From Candidatus Methylopumilus sp. (lineage in GTDB: Bacteria > Pseudomonadota > Gammaproteobacteria > Burkholderiales > Methylophilaceae): DNA of 36,928 bases. The DNA is taken from contig JAHEEA010000019.1 of assembly GCA_024640945.1 (NCBI GenBank), positions 1-36,928 of the forward strand, in the 5' to 3' direction. The translations under genes and the position numbers were made by a program. Shown in pieces: positions 1 to 5,530 of the stretch (positions are counted from its first letter, which is position 1; the number at the start of each line of letters is the position of its first letter). The notes under the pieces are model-generated. The model was not told the origin of the DNA and did not search any database. It saw only the letters and a list, made by a program, of their open reading frames with translations.

Positions 1-67
1 GCTTTATGTGTACCGAAAAATCTTACCGCTTGTTGTGGTGTCATATACCCTCCGTTAATGTCATCTA

Positions 68-96
68 AATATAGCGAATACGTTATCTAATATCAA
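68..96 (-). promoter_or_regulatory. Leftward early promoter
   Basis: On the minus strand a -35 box TTGATA (91-96) and a -10 box TATATT (68-73) are 17 bases apart. The start would lie near 61, about 17 bases before the ATG of the 71-aa HTH gene (position 44 here, 36851 in the other copy), which has a strong GGAGGG ribosome site. The -35 box lies inside the palindrome at 83-114, so a bound regulator would block it. The second copy is at 36875-36903. Confidence 0.6.
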
Positions 97-114
97 GCTA
101 ATTATTTTAGATAA
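83..114. promoter_or_regulatory. Operator-like palindrome between divergent promoters
   Basis: TTATCTAA (83-90) and TTAGATAA (107-114) are perfect inverted 8-mers 16 bases apart. The left arm abuts and the interior contains the leftward -35 box, and the right arm ends 5 bases before the rightward -35 box. Binding here could control both early operons. The natural candidate ligand is the small HTH protein encoded divergently at 36636-36851; this is inference from position. Confidence 0.55.
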
Positions 115-119
115 TGCGC

Positions 120-147
120 TTGCTATTCTGTTTTTGTGTGTTATATT
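120..147 (+). promoter_or_regulatory. Rightward early promoter
   Basis: TTGCTA (120-125), 16-base spacer, TATATT (142-147). Spacing and boxes closely resemble the proposed late promoter at 23528-23555 (TTGCCA, 16, TATATT). Transcription would start near 154 and read gene 180-461, the coiled-coil gene and probably the whole cassette array, all on the same strand without an obvious terminator between them. Confidence 0.55.
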
Positions 148-179
148 TAGGTCACAGAAAACAACAACGAGGTGATGTG

Positions 180-461
180 ATGGACGGGATTATCTATGAC
201 AAGTCGGCACAGCACGCAATACAGCGCGTGACAATGCCAGTAGCATATAGAAGCGAGTTTGACGCGGAGTGTTCACGGTCATTATGGGAATATGCCATTC
301 GTAAGAATCGCAAAAATCCACAGGTTTATCGCACTGAGTACGAGTTAGCGGATAAATTGGTAGATGACCTAAACGCGCAGTTTAAGGCGCGTCAAGCTGC
401 TAAAAAAGAACGTCAAGATGATGAAGTCTTGGCGTTTCAACACATTAACTTGAATGAGTAA
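180..461 (+). CDS. Small early protein, unknown
   Basis: First gene of the rightward operon, 93 aa. The frame is open from an ATG at 114, but that codon lies inside the operator palindrome and upstream of the promoter. The ATG at 180 follows a strong GAGGTG ribosome site (169-174) and is chosen. The product is charged and mostly helical in look, with a basic/acidic C-terminus (RQAAKKERQDDE) and no family I recognise. It sits 6 bases before the coiled-coil gene, so the two are probably co-expressed early. Confidence 0.7.
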   Translation: MDGIIYDKSAQHAIQRVTMPVAYRSEFDAECSRSLWEYAIRKNRKNPQVYRTEYELADKLVDDLNAQFKARQAAKKERQDDEVLAFQHINLNE

Positions 462-467
462 TGAAAA

Positions 468-1625
468 ATGACTACTGCTACACAATTAATCAAATTCTCT
501 GTCACTGACCAAGCGATTGCCGAGTTGAAACAGAAATTCACCGGCCTTGTCGTTAGCTTTGGCGATGTTAAAGGCTACAAGGCTTTAGCTGCTGCAATCT
601 CTGAGATTCGCGGCAAACGTACTGAAGTTGAAGCCACTCGCAAAGAGTTGAACGAAGACGCTCTTAAACATCAGCGTAACGTCAATGCTGAGGCCAAACG
701 CATCATTGCAGCACTTGAAGAAATTGAGCAGCCGCTCAAAGGCATGAAAGAAGCCTACGACATTGAGGTTGAACGGGTTAAGGCTGAAAAAGCCAAGCAA
801 GAAGCGGATCGTATCTCCGCCATTCACGTCAAAATCGCATGCATCAGTAGCATACCACTTAAGGCTACTGGTAAAAATTCGGCAGCCATTAAGCGCGATA
901 TAGAGTATTTGCAAGCATATGCAATCGACGAGTCGTTTCAAGAGTTGGCGGGTCAAGCCGATTTAGCGAAATCCGAATCTATCTCTATGTTGCAGCAAAT
1001 GCTTGTTGAGCGTGAATCGTTTGAAGCTGCTGAAATTGAGCGTAAAGCCAAAGAAGCGGCAGAAGCAGAAGCACGTCGTGTTGAGTCGGAACGGTTAGCG
1101 GATGAGGCTGAATTATTGCGTAAAGAGCGTGAAGCATTTGCAGAGCAACAACGTATTGCTAACGAACAAGCTAATAAAGCCCGTTTGGCCGAACAAGCAT
1201 TGCACGCCAAATATGAAGCCGAAGCGCAGCAAAAACGCGAAGCTGAACAGGCTGAAATTCGTCGTCAACAGGCCGCACTTGCTGCACAAAAAGCAGAGCA
1301 AGAAGCGGAGTTAGCGCGTCAACAAGTTGCTATCAATGCCGAACGTGAACGCTTGGAGCGTGCCGAAGCTGAACGTGTTCAAGATGAAAAACTGCACCAA
1401 GCCGAATTAGCTCGCAAAGAGCAAGAACGGTTAGGCACTGAACAGGCTGAACGTGATGAAGCTGAACGTGTTGCTCGTGCCGATGCGTTGCGGCCTGATC
1501 TTGAGAAGTTACAGGCGCACGTTTCGCAGTTCATCAAGAATATGCCAGTTTTGGAAACAGAGCACGGCAAAAAACTAAGCAAGCAATTGTGCGTAATTTT
1601 CAAAGACATGGTTAAAGGGGAATAA
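468..1625 (+). CDS. Long coiled-coil early protein, DUF1351-like
   Basis: 385 aa. Residues about 1-110 have a helical start (Q-A-I-A-E-L-K) of the kind seen in phage proteins annotated DUF1351. About residues 185-345 are an almost unbroken Glu/Ala/Arg/Gln-rich coiled coil with repeats such as ERKAKEAAEAEARR and QAEIRRQQAALAAQKAEQE. The C-terminus (about 346-385) is globular-like. Proteins of this type often sit beside recombination or early genes; none is adjacent here. There is no catalytic motif. The family call is weak, but that this is a real gene is certain from length, codon use and neighbours. Reverse-strand open frames under it are shadows of the coiled-coil codons. Confidence 0.8.
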   Translation: MTTATQLIKFSVTDQAIAELKQKFTGLVVSFGDVKGYKALAAAISEIRGKRTEVEATRKELNEDALKHQRNVNAEAKRIIAALEEIEQPLKGMKEAYDIEVERVKAEKAKQEADRISAIHVKIACISSIPLKATGKNSAAIKRDIEYLQAYAIDESFQELAGQADLAKSESISMLQQMLVERESFEAAEIERKAKEAAEAEARRVESERLADEAELLRKEREAFAEQQRIANEQANKARLAEQALHAKYEAEAQQKREAEQAEIRRQQAALAAQKAEQEAELARQQVAINAERERLERAEAERVQDEKLHQAELARKEQERLGTEQAERDEAERVARADALRPDLEKLQAHVSQFIKNMPVLETEHGKKLSKQLCVIFKDMVKGE

Positions 1626-1626
1626 T

Positions 1627-1923
1627 ATGACAAATAGCGAACAAGTAGCATATCAGCAAATGCTAAGAGAAAGTGAGGCGCGTATGTTTGGTGAGGATGA
1701 CACCGAAACAACACACACATGGATTGATGCAAAGCGTGAATCACCGATTGCAGCGCAGATGTGTTGGGTTGCAGTTAAAAATGTTATTACATGCCGCCAT
1801 CAAACATTACTTTGCTACATGGACTCAGACGATCAATGGCGTGACGCTAGTGGAGTGTTGATGTTCCGTAAGGTGTCGTTTTGGCAGTATGCTGATGTTC
1901 CTGAGTGCGATGTGCCATGTTGA
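1627..1923 (+). CDS. DUF551-like small protein
   Basis: 98 aa, starting one base after the previous stop with a GGGGAATAAT ribosome site. The pattern W-I near residue 37, a stretch QMCWVAVKN, a middle gap, then VSFWQYAD near the end resembles the small phage DUF551 family (WISV..LP..g..VLv...vthW.P), though the usual proline signature is partly missing. The role of the family is unknown. Its end overlaps the start of the next small frame. Confidence 0.65.
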   Translation: MTNSEQVAYQQMLRESEARMFGEDDTETTHTWIDAKRESPIAAQMCWVAVKNVITCRHQTLLCYMDSDDQWRDASGVLMFRKVSFWQYADVPECDVPC

Positions 1924-2051
1924 AAATCAGTGAAGGGATTTACAAAGGATACCGTTTCCAGTTCGCGTATCATAGCGCGACTGAGTTGCAGTTGTTAATT
2001 TTGAGCTTTCAAAACACTGTTGATCTAGTGTTTTGTGAGTCGTATTTTTAG
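1917..2051 (+). CDS. 44-aa hypothetical protein
   Basis: ATG at 1917 overlaps the end of the preceding gene by 7 bases (stop at 1921-1923) and gives MLKISEGIYKGYRF... to a TAG at 2049-2051. The overlap suggests coupled translation. The product has a YKGYRFQF start that could pack as a small beta sheet followed by a hydrophobic helix (ELQLLILSF). No family is recognised. Confidence 0.45.
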   Translation: MLKISEGIYKGYRFQFAYHSATELQLLILSFQNTVDLVFCESYF

Positions 2052-2064
2052 GTAAACGCAAAGG

Positions 2065-2115
2065 AAATAACCATGATTAACTCGGTATTTATCGGCTTGA
2101 ATGATGGTTAGATAC
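2065..2115 (+). repeat. Left boundary of cassette array: partial attC-like site 0
   Basis: R' box GTTAGATAC (2107-2115) is preceded by TTTATCGGCTTGAATGATG, the same right-half layout as later sites (L', then TCGG, then TTGAATG, then GTTAG). A possible small inner stem pairs AAATAACC (2065-2072) with GGTATTT (2084-2090) with one unpaired base. No RYYYAAC box is found upstream. It is either an eroded attC or a simple insertion point used like attI. Confidence 0.5.
2073..2111 (+). pseudogene. 12-codon frame ending in the first R' box
   Basis: After a good ribosome site (AAGGAAATAACC) an ATG at 2073 opens a frame MINSVFIGLNDG that stops at a TAG formed by the R' box itself. It looks like a translation start placed to read across the crossover point, as in sites C, D, F and G, or the stump of a gene cut by cassette insertion. 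Too short to judge further. Confidence 0.3.
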
Positions 2116-2156
2116 GCTAACTTTTAACGATGAATTTTTAACAGTGAGATGACAAC

Positions 2157-2417
2157 ATGAACACACTAAAATGTTTTGACTTTGAAGATGATTTTATTTG
2201 TGCTGCTGAGAGCTTAGAACAAGCATTGGCAATACAAGCAGAAACAAACGGCGAAGGCCACAACGTAAACGGAGAATACAACCCAGAAGAATTAGACAAT
2301 GAGCAGATGAAAGCAATGCCTTGCTACATTGATGAAGCACACACGCAAAAAGGAACGGTTTTAGATGTGTTTTTAGCTACTAAGGCTGCGGGTATTATTT
2401 TGTACCATGATGTTTAG
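2157..2417 (+). CDS. Cassette 1: small acidic protein, unknown
   Basis: 86 aa in cassette 1 (2108-2535). The ATG follows a modest GAGATG ribosome site. The sequence is rich in Asp/Glu and Asn (about residues 33-50) with an N-terminal stretch ESLEQALAIQAE. No family is recognised and there is no membrane segment. The stop TAG ends exactly at the first base of R'' (GTATCTAAC, 2417-2425), the tight gene/attC spacing usual in cassettes. Confidence 0.7.
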   Translation: MNTLKCFDFEDDFICAAESLEQALAIQAETNGEGHNVNGEYNPEELDNEQMKAMPCYIDEAHTQKGTVLDVFLATKAAGIILYHDV

Positions 2418-2543
2418 TATCTAACTACCAAAATTCAGGTGCAAGTACCCCACTGAATTAAGCAAGTGAGAGTTTGCTAAAAACATAAACAATTTAGCAG
2501 CTAGTGGCTGGGTACTTGTCACACTGCAATGAGAGTTAGATAC
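2417..2543 (+). repeat. attC-like site A
   Basis: R'' GTATCTAAC (2417-2425), L'' CAAGTACCC (2442-2450), L' GGGTACTTG (2510-2518), R' GTTAGATAC (2535-2543). Outer boxes form a perfect 10-bp inverted repeat and inner arms a perfect 9-bp one. R'' fits RYYYAAC and R' fits GTTRRRY. An unpaired T follows L' (TTG-T-CAC), like the extrahelical bases that orient attC. Confidence 0.85.
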
Positions 2544-2554
2544 AGGATAGGAAA

Positions 2555-2779
2555 ATGGCAAATTATAAAGTTGTTTTTAACCCAAACATGGGCGGTCAAC
2601 AATTTGAGAAAGAATGCCCGGCATTAGACATTGCAAAAGCGGTGTTTGATGCGGTTGCAGATTACACATTGTTTTTGCACGATAATGGGTTAATGCCTGA
2701 TTACTCAAATTGGGGACAGATTCTAATTGAAGATGACGATGGCGATTGGATTGGCTATGAAGAAGATGATGATGAATAG
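2555..2779 (+). CDS. Cassette 2: small acidic protein, unknown
   Basis: 74 aa in cassette 2 (2536-2866), ribosome site AGGATAGGA just before the ATG. It starts with a beta-like segment (NYKVVFNP) and ends in a strongly acidic tail (EDDDGDWIGYEEDDDE). A nucleic-acid mimic is conceivable from charge alone, but no family is recognised. The stop TAG overlaps the first base of R''. Confidence 0.7.
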   Translation: MANYKVVFNPNMGGQQFEKECPALDIAKAVFDAVADYTLFLHDNGLMPDYSNWGQILIEDDDGDWIGYEEDDDE

Positions 2780-2874
2780 TATCTAACTAAGTAGTTTAGC
2801 CGCAAGTACCGCGCTAACAGTGAACCTAAAACAATAGTCTGGGTACTTGTCGGACTACAACGAGAGTTAGAGGC
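2779..2874 (+). repeat. attC-like site B
   Basis: R'' GTATCTAAC (2779-2787), L'' CAAGTACC (2803-2810), L' GGTACTTG (2842-2849), R' GTTAGAGGC (2866-2874). Additional CCG/CGG pairing flanks the inner stem with one unpaired T. It shares its inner arms with site A, so A and B are close relatives. R'' matches the start of cassette 2 (9/9) but the adjacent R' only 7/9. Confidence 0.85.
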
Positions 2875-2897
2875 GTAGTTAAAATTGAGAGGACGTT

Positions 2898-3158
2898 ATG
2901 GACGCAGTAAGTTTACTGGCACAGATTGAAAAGCTAAAAGCAGACAATGAAAAATGGGCTAGAGCTTGGCAGAAAGCTGAAAATGAAAAACTTAATGCTG
3001 AGTATAATGCTTGTGTTAAGTCAGGGCTTTATGTAGCAGATTTGCGTGAAATGCTGCAATGCGTTGCTGATGATGAAATAACAGTGGCAAAGGCGGAGGA
3101 GCTAATACGCGCATGGGTGGCAGGCAATTACGATAAAGAATGTTTGCCGAACGCATAA
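2898..3158 (+). CDS. Cassette 3: helical small protein, unknown
   Basis: 86 aa in cassette 3 (2867-3298), behind a strong GAGAGGA ribosome site. Residues about 5-40 form a heptad-like helix (LLAQIEKLKADNEKW, then AENEKLNAE), so dimerisation by coiled coil is likely. No known family. The stop TAA lies just upstream of R'' at 3159. Confidence 0.7.
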   Translation: MDAVSLLAQIEKLKADNEKWARAWQKAENEKLNAEYNACVKSGLYVADLREMLQCVADDEITVAKAEELIRAWVAGNYDKECLPNA

Positions 3159-3306
3159 GCGTCTAACTCAGTATTAGACACCTTTGCAGGTGTATAACAC
3201 GTTTTCCATTGCGTAAGTTATTGAATTAACGAGGTGATGAAATGACAGAGAAAAATGAACAGTTAGAGGCTGGGTTAGCATCTGACTTGAACCGCGAGTT
3301 ATACAC
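3159..3306 (+). repeat. attC-like site C (chimera of J-left and G-right)
   Basis: R'' GCGTCTAAC (3159-3167), R' GTTATACAC (3298-3306). Bases 3172-3230 are identical to 5815-5873 (59 bp, site J). Bases 3224-3301 are identical to 4594-4671 (78 bp, site G). The two matches overlap only in AATTAAC. As a result L' GGGTTAGC (3272-3279) has no complementary L'' here, so this site should fold poorly. It carries a ribosome site and start codon (3242). Confidence 0.75.
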
Positions 3307-3334
3307 TTTTTGCGATGAATTGGAGTTAAGGTGA
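3242..3334 (+). CDS. 30-aa attC-encoded leader peptide
   Basis: The frame starts in the right half of site C behind GAGGTGATGAA, crosses the G^TT point and stops at TGA 3332-3334, sharing bases with the ATG of the next gene (TGATG, 3332-3336). The leader equals the first 20 residues of the cassette 8 protein (78-bp identical DNA). Here it most likely acts as a coupled leader that brings ribosomes to the 45-aa gene rather than as a protein of its own. Confidence 0.5.
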   Translation: MTEKNEQLEAGLASDLNRELYTFCDELELR

Positions 3335-3471
3335 TGATTAAATGGTTTAAGTGGCGGTTTTTTGAGGTGCGTAAATGCGAACACGACAAGGGAGAATGGT
3401 CAAAAATTAACGCAGGTATGGGGAAAATACGGCATTGCACTAAGTGTGGTAAGTGCTTAGAAATAATTTAG
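3334..3471 (+). CDS. Cassette 4: 45-aa Cys-rich, zinc-ribbon-like protein
   Basis: ATG at 3334 is translationally coupled to the attC leader (TGATG). The product starts MIKWFKWRFFEVRKCEHD and has C15, H17 and a C-x2-C-x2-C cluster (residues 35, 38 and 41: CTKCGKC). The layout C-x-H ... R-x-C-x2-CGK is common in small phage and bacterial zinc-binding proteins. It is the only gene in cassette 4 (3299-3598) and fills it well, and the R'' box GTGTATAAC follows 5 bases after the stop and matches the cassette's 5' end 9/9. Confidence 0.65.
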   Translation: MIKWFKWRFFEVRKCEHDKGEWSKINAGMGKIRHCTKCGKCLEII

Positions 3472-3476
3472 GCATG

Positions 3477-3607
3477 GTGTATAACTACCGCGCATTAAGA
3501 CGTGCAGCCCCACAACAAAATTTGATTAACGATGGTGATTATATGACAGAGAAAAAAACACAGCAACCGCTTGGGGTTGCATCGGACTTGAATGCTGAGT
3601 TAGACCT
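3477..3607 (+). repeat. attC-like site D
   Basis: R'' GTGTATAAC (3477-3485), L'' GCAGCCCC (3504-3511), L' GGGGTTGC (3573-3580; one mismatch), R' GTTAGACCT (3599-3607). The loop holds the ATG (3543) of the cassette 5 gene, and L' and R' lie within that gene's first 20 codons. R'' matches the cassette 4 start exactly and the adjacent R' poorly. Confidence 0.82.
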
Positions 3608-3872
3608 GACTAGCGATGATTTAGATAATTTGCGGCATATGGTTGGCGCGGTATCTAATGTTCCAAAAAGGCTGTGGGGATATAGGAATCATTTCGCTGC
3701 TGGTGAATCGGATGTGCCAAGCATGGAAAAGTTAAGAAAAGCTGGTTTTGTGGTAAGAGGACGAAAATTTCACATTGGCGAAACTGATTACTACTACCAC
3801 GCGACATTAAACGGTTGCAAAGCTATCGGTTTGAGCAAGGCCGCAACTAAACGCGCCTTAGAAGATTGGTAG
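3543..3872 (+). CDS. Cassette 5: phage small-protein family fused to attC leader
   Basis: 109 aa from ATG 3543 (upstream AACGATGGTGATT); the frame is open further upstream from 3453 but without a ribosome site. Residues 1-20 (ending LGVASDLNAEL) are encoded by site D. The body starts at the crossover (3599/3600) and has the pattern LRHMVGAV...GYRNHFAAGESDVPSMEKLRKAGFVVRG, then YYYHATLNGCKAIGL, which I recognise as a common phage/prophage hypothetical family of unknown function. The native family normally starts near the LRHM segment, so the leader is an added N-terminus. Confidence 0.75.
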   Translation: MTEKKTQQPLGVASDLNAELDLTSDDLDNLRHMVGAVSNVPKRLWGYRNHFAAGESDVPSMEKLRKAGFVVRGRKFHIGETDYYYHATLNGCKAIGLSKAATKRALEDW

Positions 3873-3966
3873 GCCTAACTAAGTAGTTTAGCCGTAACCA
3901 CTATTAACGGCTATTTGATTTACACGGGCGATTGGGTGGTTATCGCCTGCAATGAGAGTTAGAACC
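3871..3966 (+). repeat. attC-like site E
   Basis: R'' AGGCCTAAC (3871-3879), L'' TAACCAC (3895-3901), L' GTGGTTA (3936-3942), R' GTTAGAACC (3958-3966). An unpaired T follows L' (TTA-T-CGCC). R'' matches the cassette 5 start 8/9 and the adjacent R' about 6/9. At 96 bp it is one of the two shortest sites. Confidence 0.82.
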
Positions 3967-3981
3967 GTTGAGGATATAGCG

Positions 3982-4149
3982 ATGAAAATAGTTATTAGTT
4001 TGAGTGAGGCTTGTAAAAGAGCTTTAGACTGGGAAGTTTTTTGTGATGATTTAGGTCTTGATTATTATTGTTTACAGTATTCCGATGGAGAGCATGAAAT
4101 AACACTATCGGAAGAACAAGCAAAAAAGAGCGGGCTTATTAAAGAATAA
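3982..4149 (+). CDS. Cassette 6: small phage protein, unknown
   Basis: 55 aa from ATG 3982 with GAGGATATAGCG upstream. An in-frame ATG at 3952 lies inside the R' arm of site E without a ribosome site, so it is not chosen. The sequence MKIVISLSEACKRALDW..FCDDLGLDYYCL...EITLSEEQAKKSGLI matches a small family I have seen in many phages (ALdWe.FC...G...y.v..g..e..LtleQA...GI). Function unknown. Confidence 0.72.
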   Translation: MKIVISLSEACKRALDWEVFCDDLGLDYYCLQYSDGEHEITLSEEQAKKSGLIKE

Positions 4150-4164
4150 TCGGAAATACCGAAA

Positions 4165-4292
4165 GGTTCTAACGTCAGCGCGTAAGGCGTGGCAACCCAC
4201 AACGATATAAACATTAACACAGGAATAACTGACATGAGCAATGAGAAATTAGAGGCTGGGTTAGCATCGCGCTTGACGCAAGAGTTAGATTT
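4165..4292 (+). repeat. attC-like site F
   Basis: R'' GGTTCTAAC (4165-4173), L'' GCAACCCA (4192-4199), L' TGGGTTAGC (4257-4265, one bulged A), R' GTTAGATTT (4284-4292). R'' matches the start of cassette 6 9/9, but the adjacent R' only 6/9. The loop carries AGGA and the ATG (4234) of the next gene, and shares AAACATTAACACAGGA with site I. Confidence 0.82.
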
Positions 4293-4557
4293 TGATGATG
4301 TAATTTTGTGGCATGGTGCATTTAGCTACTATTGCGGGCGGGCGACGATTGCTGTTAGTGCATTTATTAGCGATTTAATAAAGAACTGGCCAAGACTTAG
4401 TAAGAAAGTACGCTCTTTGATTGAGCGTGATTTAGAGCGTGCTTTTTTAGAAGATGATGATTTGCGAGCAAATGGGGCGAGTTATAAAAGACTAGGCCAC
4501 GATTGCGATAGACAAGAATGGGGAAAGGTTAGACGGCTTTGGACTGATAAAATCTAA
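4234..4557 (+). CDS. Cassette 7: phage small-protein family fused to attC leader
   Basis: 107 aa from ATG 4234 (AGGA 9-12 bases upstream); a GTG at 4189 in the same frame lies in L'' and lacks a ribosome site. Residues 1-18 (ending EAGLASRLTQEL) are site F sequence; the crossover is between codons 17 and 18. The body, with HGAFSYYCGRATIAVSAF, RSLIERDLERAF and LGHDCDRQEW, resembles a recurrent phage hypothetical family. The stop TAA is part of R'' (4555-4557). Confidence 0.73.
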   Translation: MSNEKLEAGLASRLTQELDFDDVILWHGAFSYYCGRATIAVSAFISDLIKNWPRLSKKVRSLIERDLERAFLEDDDLRANGASYKRLGHDCDRQEWGKVRRLWTDKI

Positions 4558-4676
4558 CTACTAGGTTAAGCAGTGCTACCCCCACTGCCCTACAATTAAC
4601 GAGGTGATGAAATGACAGAGAAAAATGAACAGTTAGAGGCTGGGTTAGCATCTGACTTGAACCGCGAGTTAGAAGC
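4550..4676 (+). repeat. attC-like site G
   Basis: R'' AAATCTAAC (4550-4558), L'' GCTACCCC (4575-4582), L' GGGTTAGC (4642-4649, one mismatch), R' GTTAGAAGC (4668-4676). R'' matches the cassette 7 start over 10 bases and the adjacent R' about 6/9. It holds the GAGGTGA ribosome site and ATG of the next gene, and its right 78 bases are duplicated in site C. Confidence 0.82.
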
Positions 4677-5010
4677 GTTAATGCCACTGGCTGCAAAGGC
4701 ATTAGGGCGCGAACTAGGGACGGATGAAGGATTCTATATTTTGAAGCAAAAAGAGCCACTTGTTAAAGATGGTGACTGGTATGAATGGGATAGTTTTGAG
4801 CCGTATTTTGAAAATGATTCAGCAATGAAACTAGCTATTGATTTGCGAATGTCGATTTATTGTGCAGGAGTAGATAAAGCCTGTGCAACTACATACGCAA
4901 ACGGACTCATTGAGGCATACGCTGATTTTGACGACAGGCCGCGAGAGGTGGCTATAAGAATGGCTATATTAAGATGCGCTGCCGAAATTGGCAAACGCAT
5001 AAGCGTCTAA
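4612..5010 (+). CDS. Cassette 8: DUF2591/ABA-sandwich-like phage protein with attC leader
   Basis: 132 aa. The strong ribosome site GAGGTGA is 5 bases before ATG 4612. Residues 1-20 (EAGLASDLNREL) come from site G; the body begins at the crossover. The body (AAKALGRELGT..., DWYEWDSFEPYFENDSAMKLAIDLRMSI, then ANGLIEAYADFDDRPREVAIRMAILRCAAEIG) has the layout of phage proteins in which an alpha/beta domain ends in a helix ..R.AI.rAA.eiG. The assignment is tentative. The stop TAA is inside R'' (5008-5010). Confidence 0.7.
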   Translation: MTEKNEQLEAGLASDLNRELEALMPLAAKALGRELGTDEGFYILKQKEPLVKDGDWYEWDSFEPYFENDSAMKLAIDLRMSIYCAGVDKACATTYANGLIEAYADFDDRPREVAIRMAILRCAAEIGKRISV

Positions 5011-5126
5011 CAACCTATTAAGCCGTAACTACCACAACAAAATATACATGGGCGAGGTTGCCAAAAGCAATGAAAGTTTATGTGATTGACTGGGTAGTTA
5101 TCGGACTTCAATAGCGAGTTATAGGC
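5003..5126 (+). repeat. attC-like site H
   Basis: R'' GCGTCTAAC (5003-5011), L'' TAACTACC (5026-5033), L' GGTAGTTA (5093-5100), R' GTTATAGGC (5118-5126). The inner stem is a perfect 8 bp, extended by CCG/CGG around an unpaired T. R'' matches the cassette 8 start 8/9. The loop contains GCAATGAAAGTTTATG, which looks like a second decayed right end. Confidence 0.82.
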
Positions 5127-5156
5127 GTTTTTACGATGAATTTAATGAGGTGGTTT

Positions 5157-5384
5157 ATGTTGAGTGATTTTTTTGCTTTTTGTTTTTTTATGGTTGTTTT
5201 GGTAGTTGTATCTTGTGTGCTTGGAAATATTAGCGGTGCTTATACTTGCAACAATTACCAAGATATGACGGGTATTACTACAAAATGGGTGGCAGTTGAC
5301 GCTTGTTATGTAAAAACAGAAAAAGGCTGGCAAAGATGGGACGAGTACAAAGCTAGAGCGATAGCAAGCGAATTAAAAGACTAG
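5157..5384 (+). CDS. Cassette 9: small single-pass membrane protein
   Basis: 75 aa from ATG 5157, preceded by GAGGTGG at good distance; two in-frame upstream ATGs (5136, 5145) lack it. Residues about 4-27 (FFAFCFFMVVLVVVSCVLGNI) form one transmembrane helix. The rest has C-N-N-Y, DACYVKT and GWQRWDEY, a pattern shared with small membrane proteins of phages whose role is unknown. Exclusion of other phages is a possible role for an early membrane protein but is only a guess. Confidence 0.7.
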   Translation: MLSDFFAFCFFMVVLVVVSCVLGNISGAYTCNNYQDMTGITTKWVAVDACYVKTEKGWQRWDEYKARAIASELKD

Positions 5385-5513
5385 ACATATAACGGCCTAG
5401 CAATAAGGCGTAAACACCCAACTGAACTAAACATTAACACAGGATTCACAATTTTAAGCAAATAAGCGATAAATGTCTGGGTGTTTATCGCGCTTGATTG
5501 CTGAGTTAGACAC
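5385..5513 (+). repeat. attC-like site I
   Basis: R'' ACATATAAC (5385-5393), L'' TAAACACCCA (5411-5420), L' TGGGTGTTTA (5478-5487), R' GTTAGACAC (5505-5513). The inner stem is a perfect 10 bp, the longest of the set, followed by an unpaired T then CGCG. R'' is the weakest partner of its own cassette start (7/9). Confidence 0.82.
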
Positions 5514-5530
5514 GATAAGAGGTATTTGAT

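Larger units (their letters stand above)
1..121. repeat. Terminal direct repeat (copy 1 of 2)
   Basis: Bases 1-121 are identical to 36808-36928. An exact end overlap is what a circular or circularly permuted, terminally redundant genome gives when assembled; P22-type phages package by headful and are permuted. The repeat holds the start of the divergent Cro-like gene (its first 14 codons, minus strand, 44 down to 3) and part of the control region. It could also be a short true terminal repeat, but that is less expected for this packaging family. Confidence 0.93.

Noticed and set aside
953-1314. Reverse-strand and shifted open frames under the coiled-coil gene
   Set aside because: They mirror the Ala/Glu-rich repeats of the real gene; no ribosome sites or gene context. 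The same holds for Ala-rich plus-strand frames under the ejection genes (8153-8401, 8879-9370, 9713-10102).
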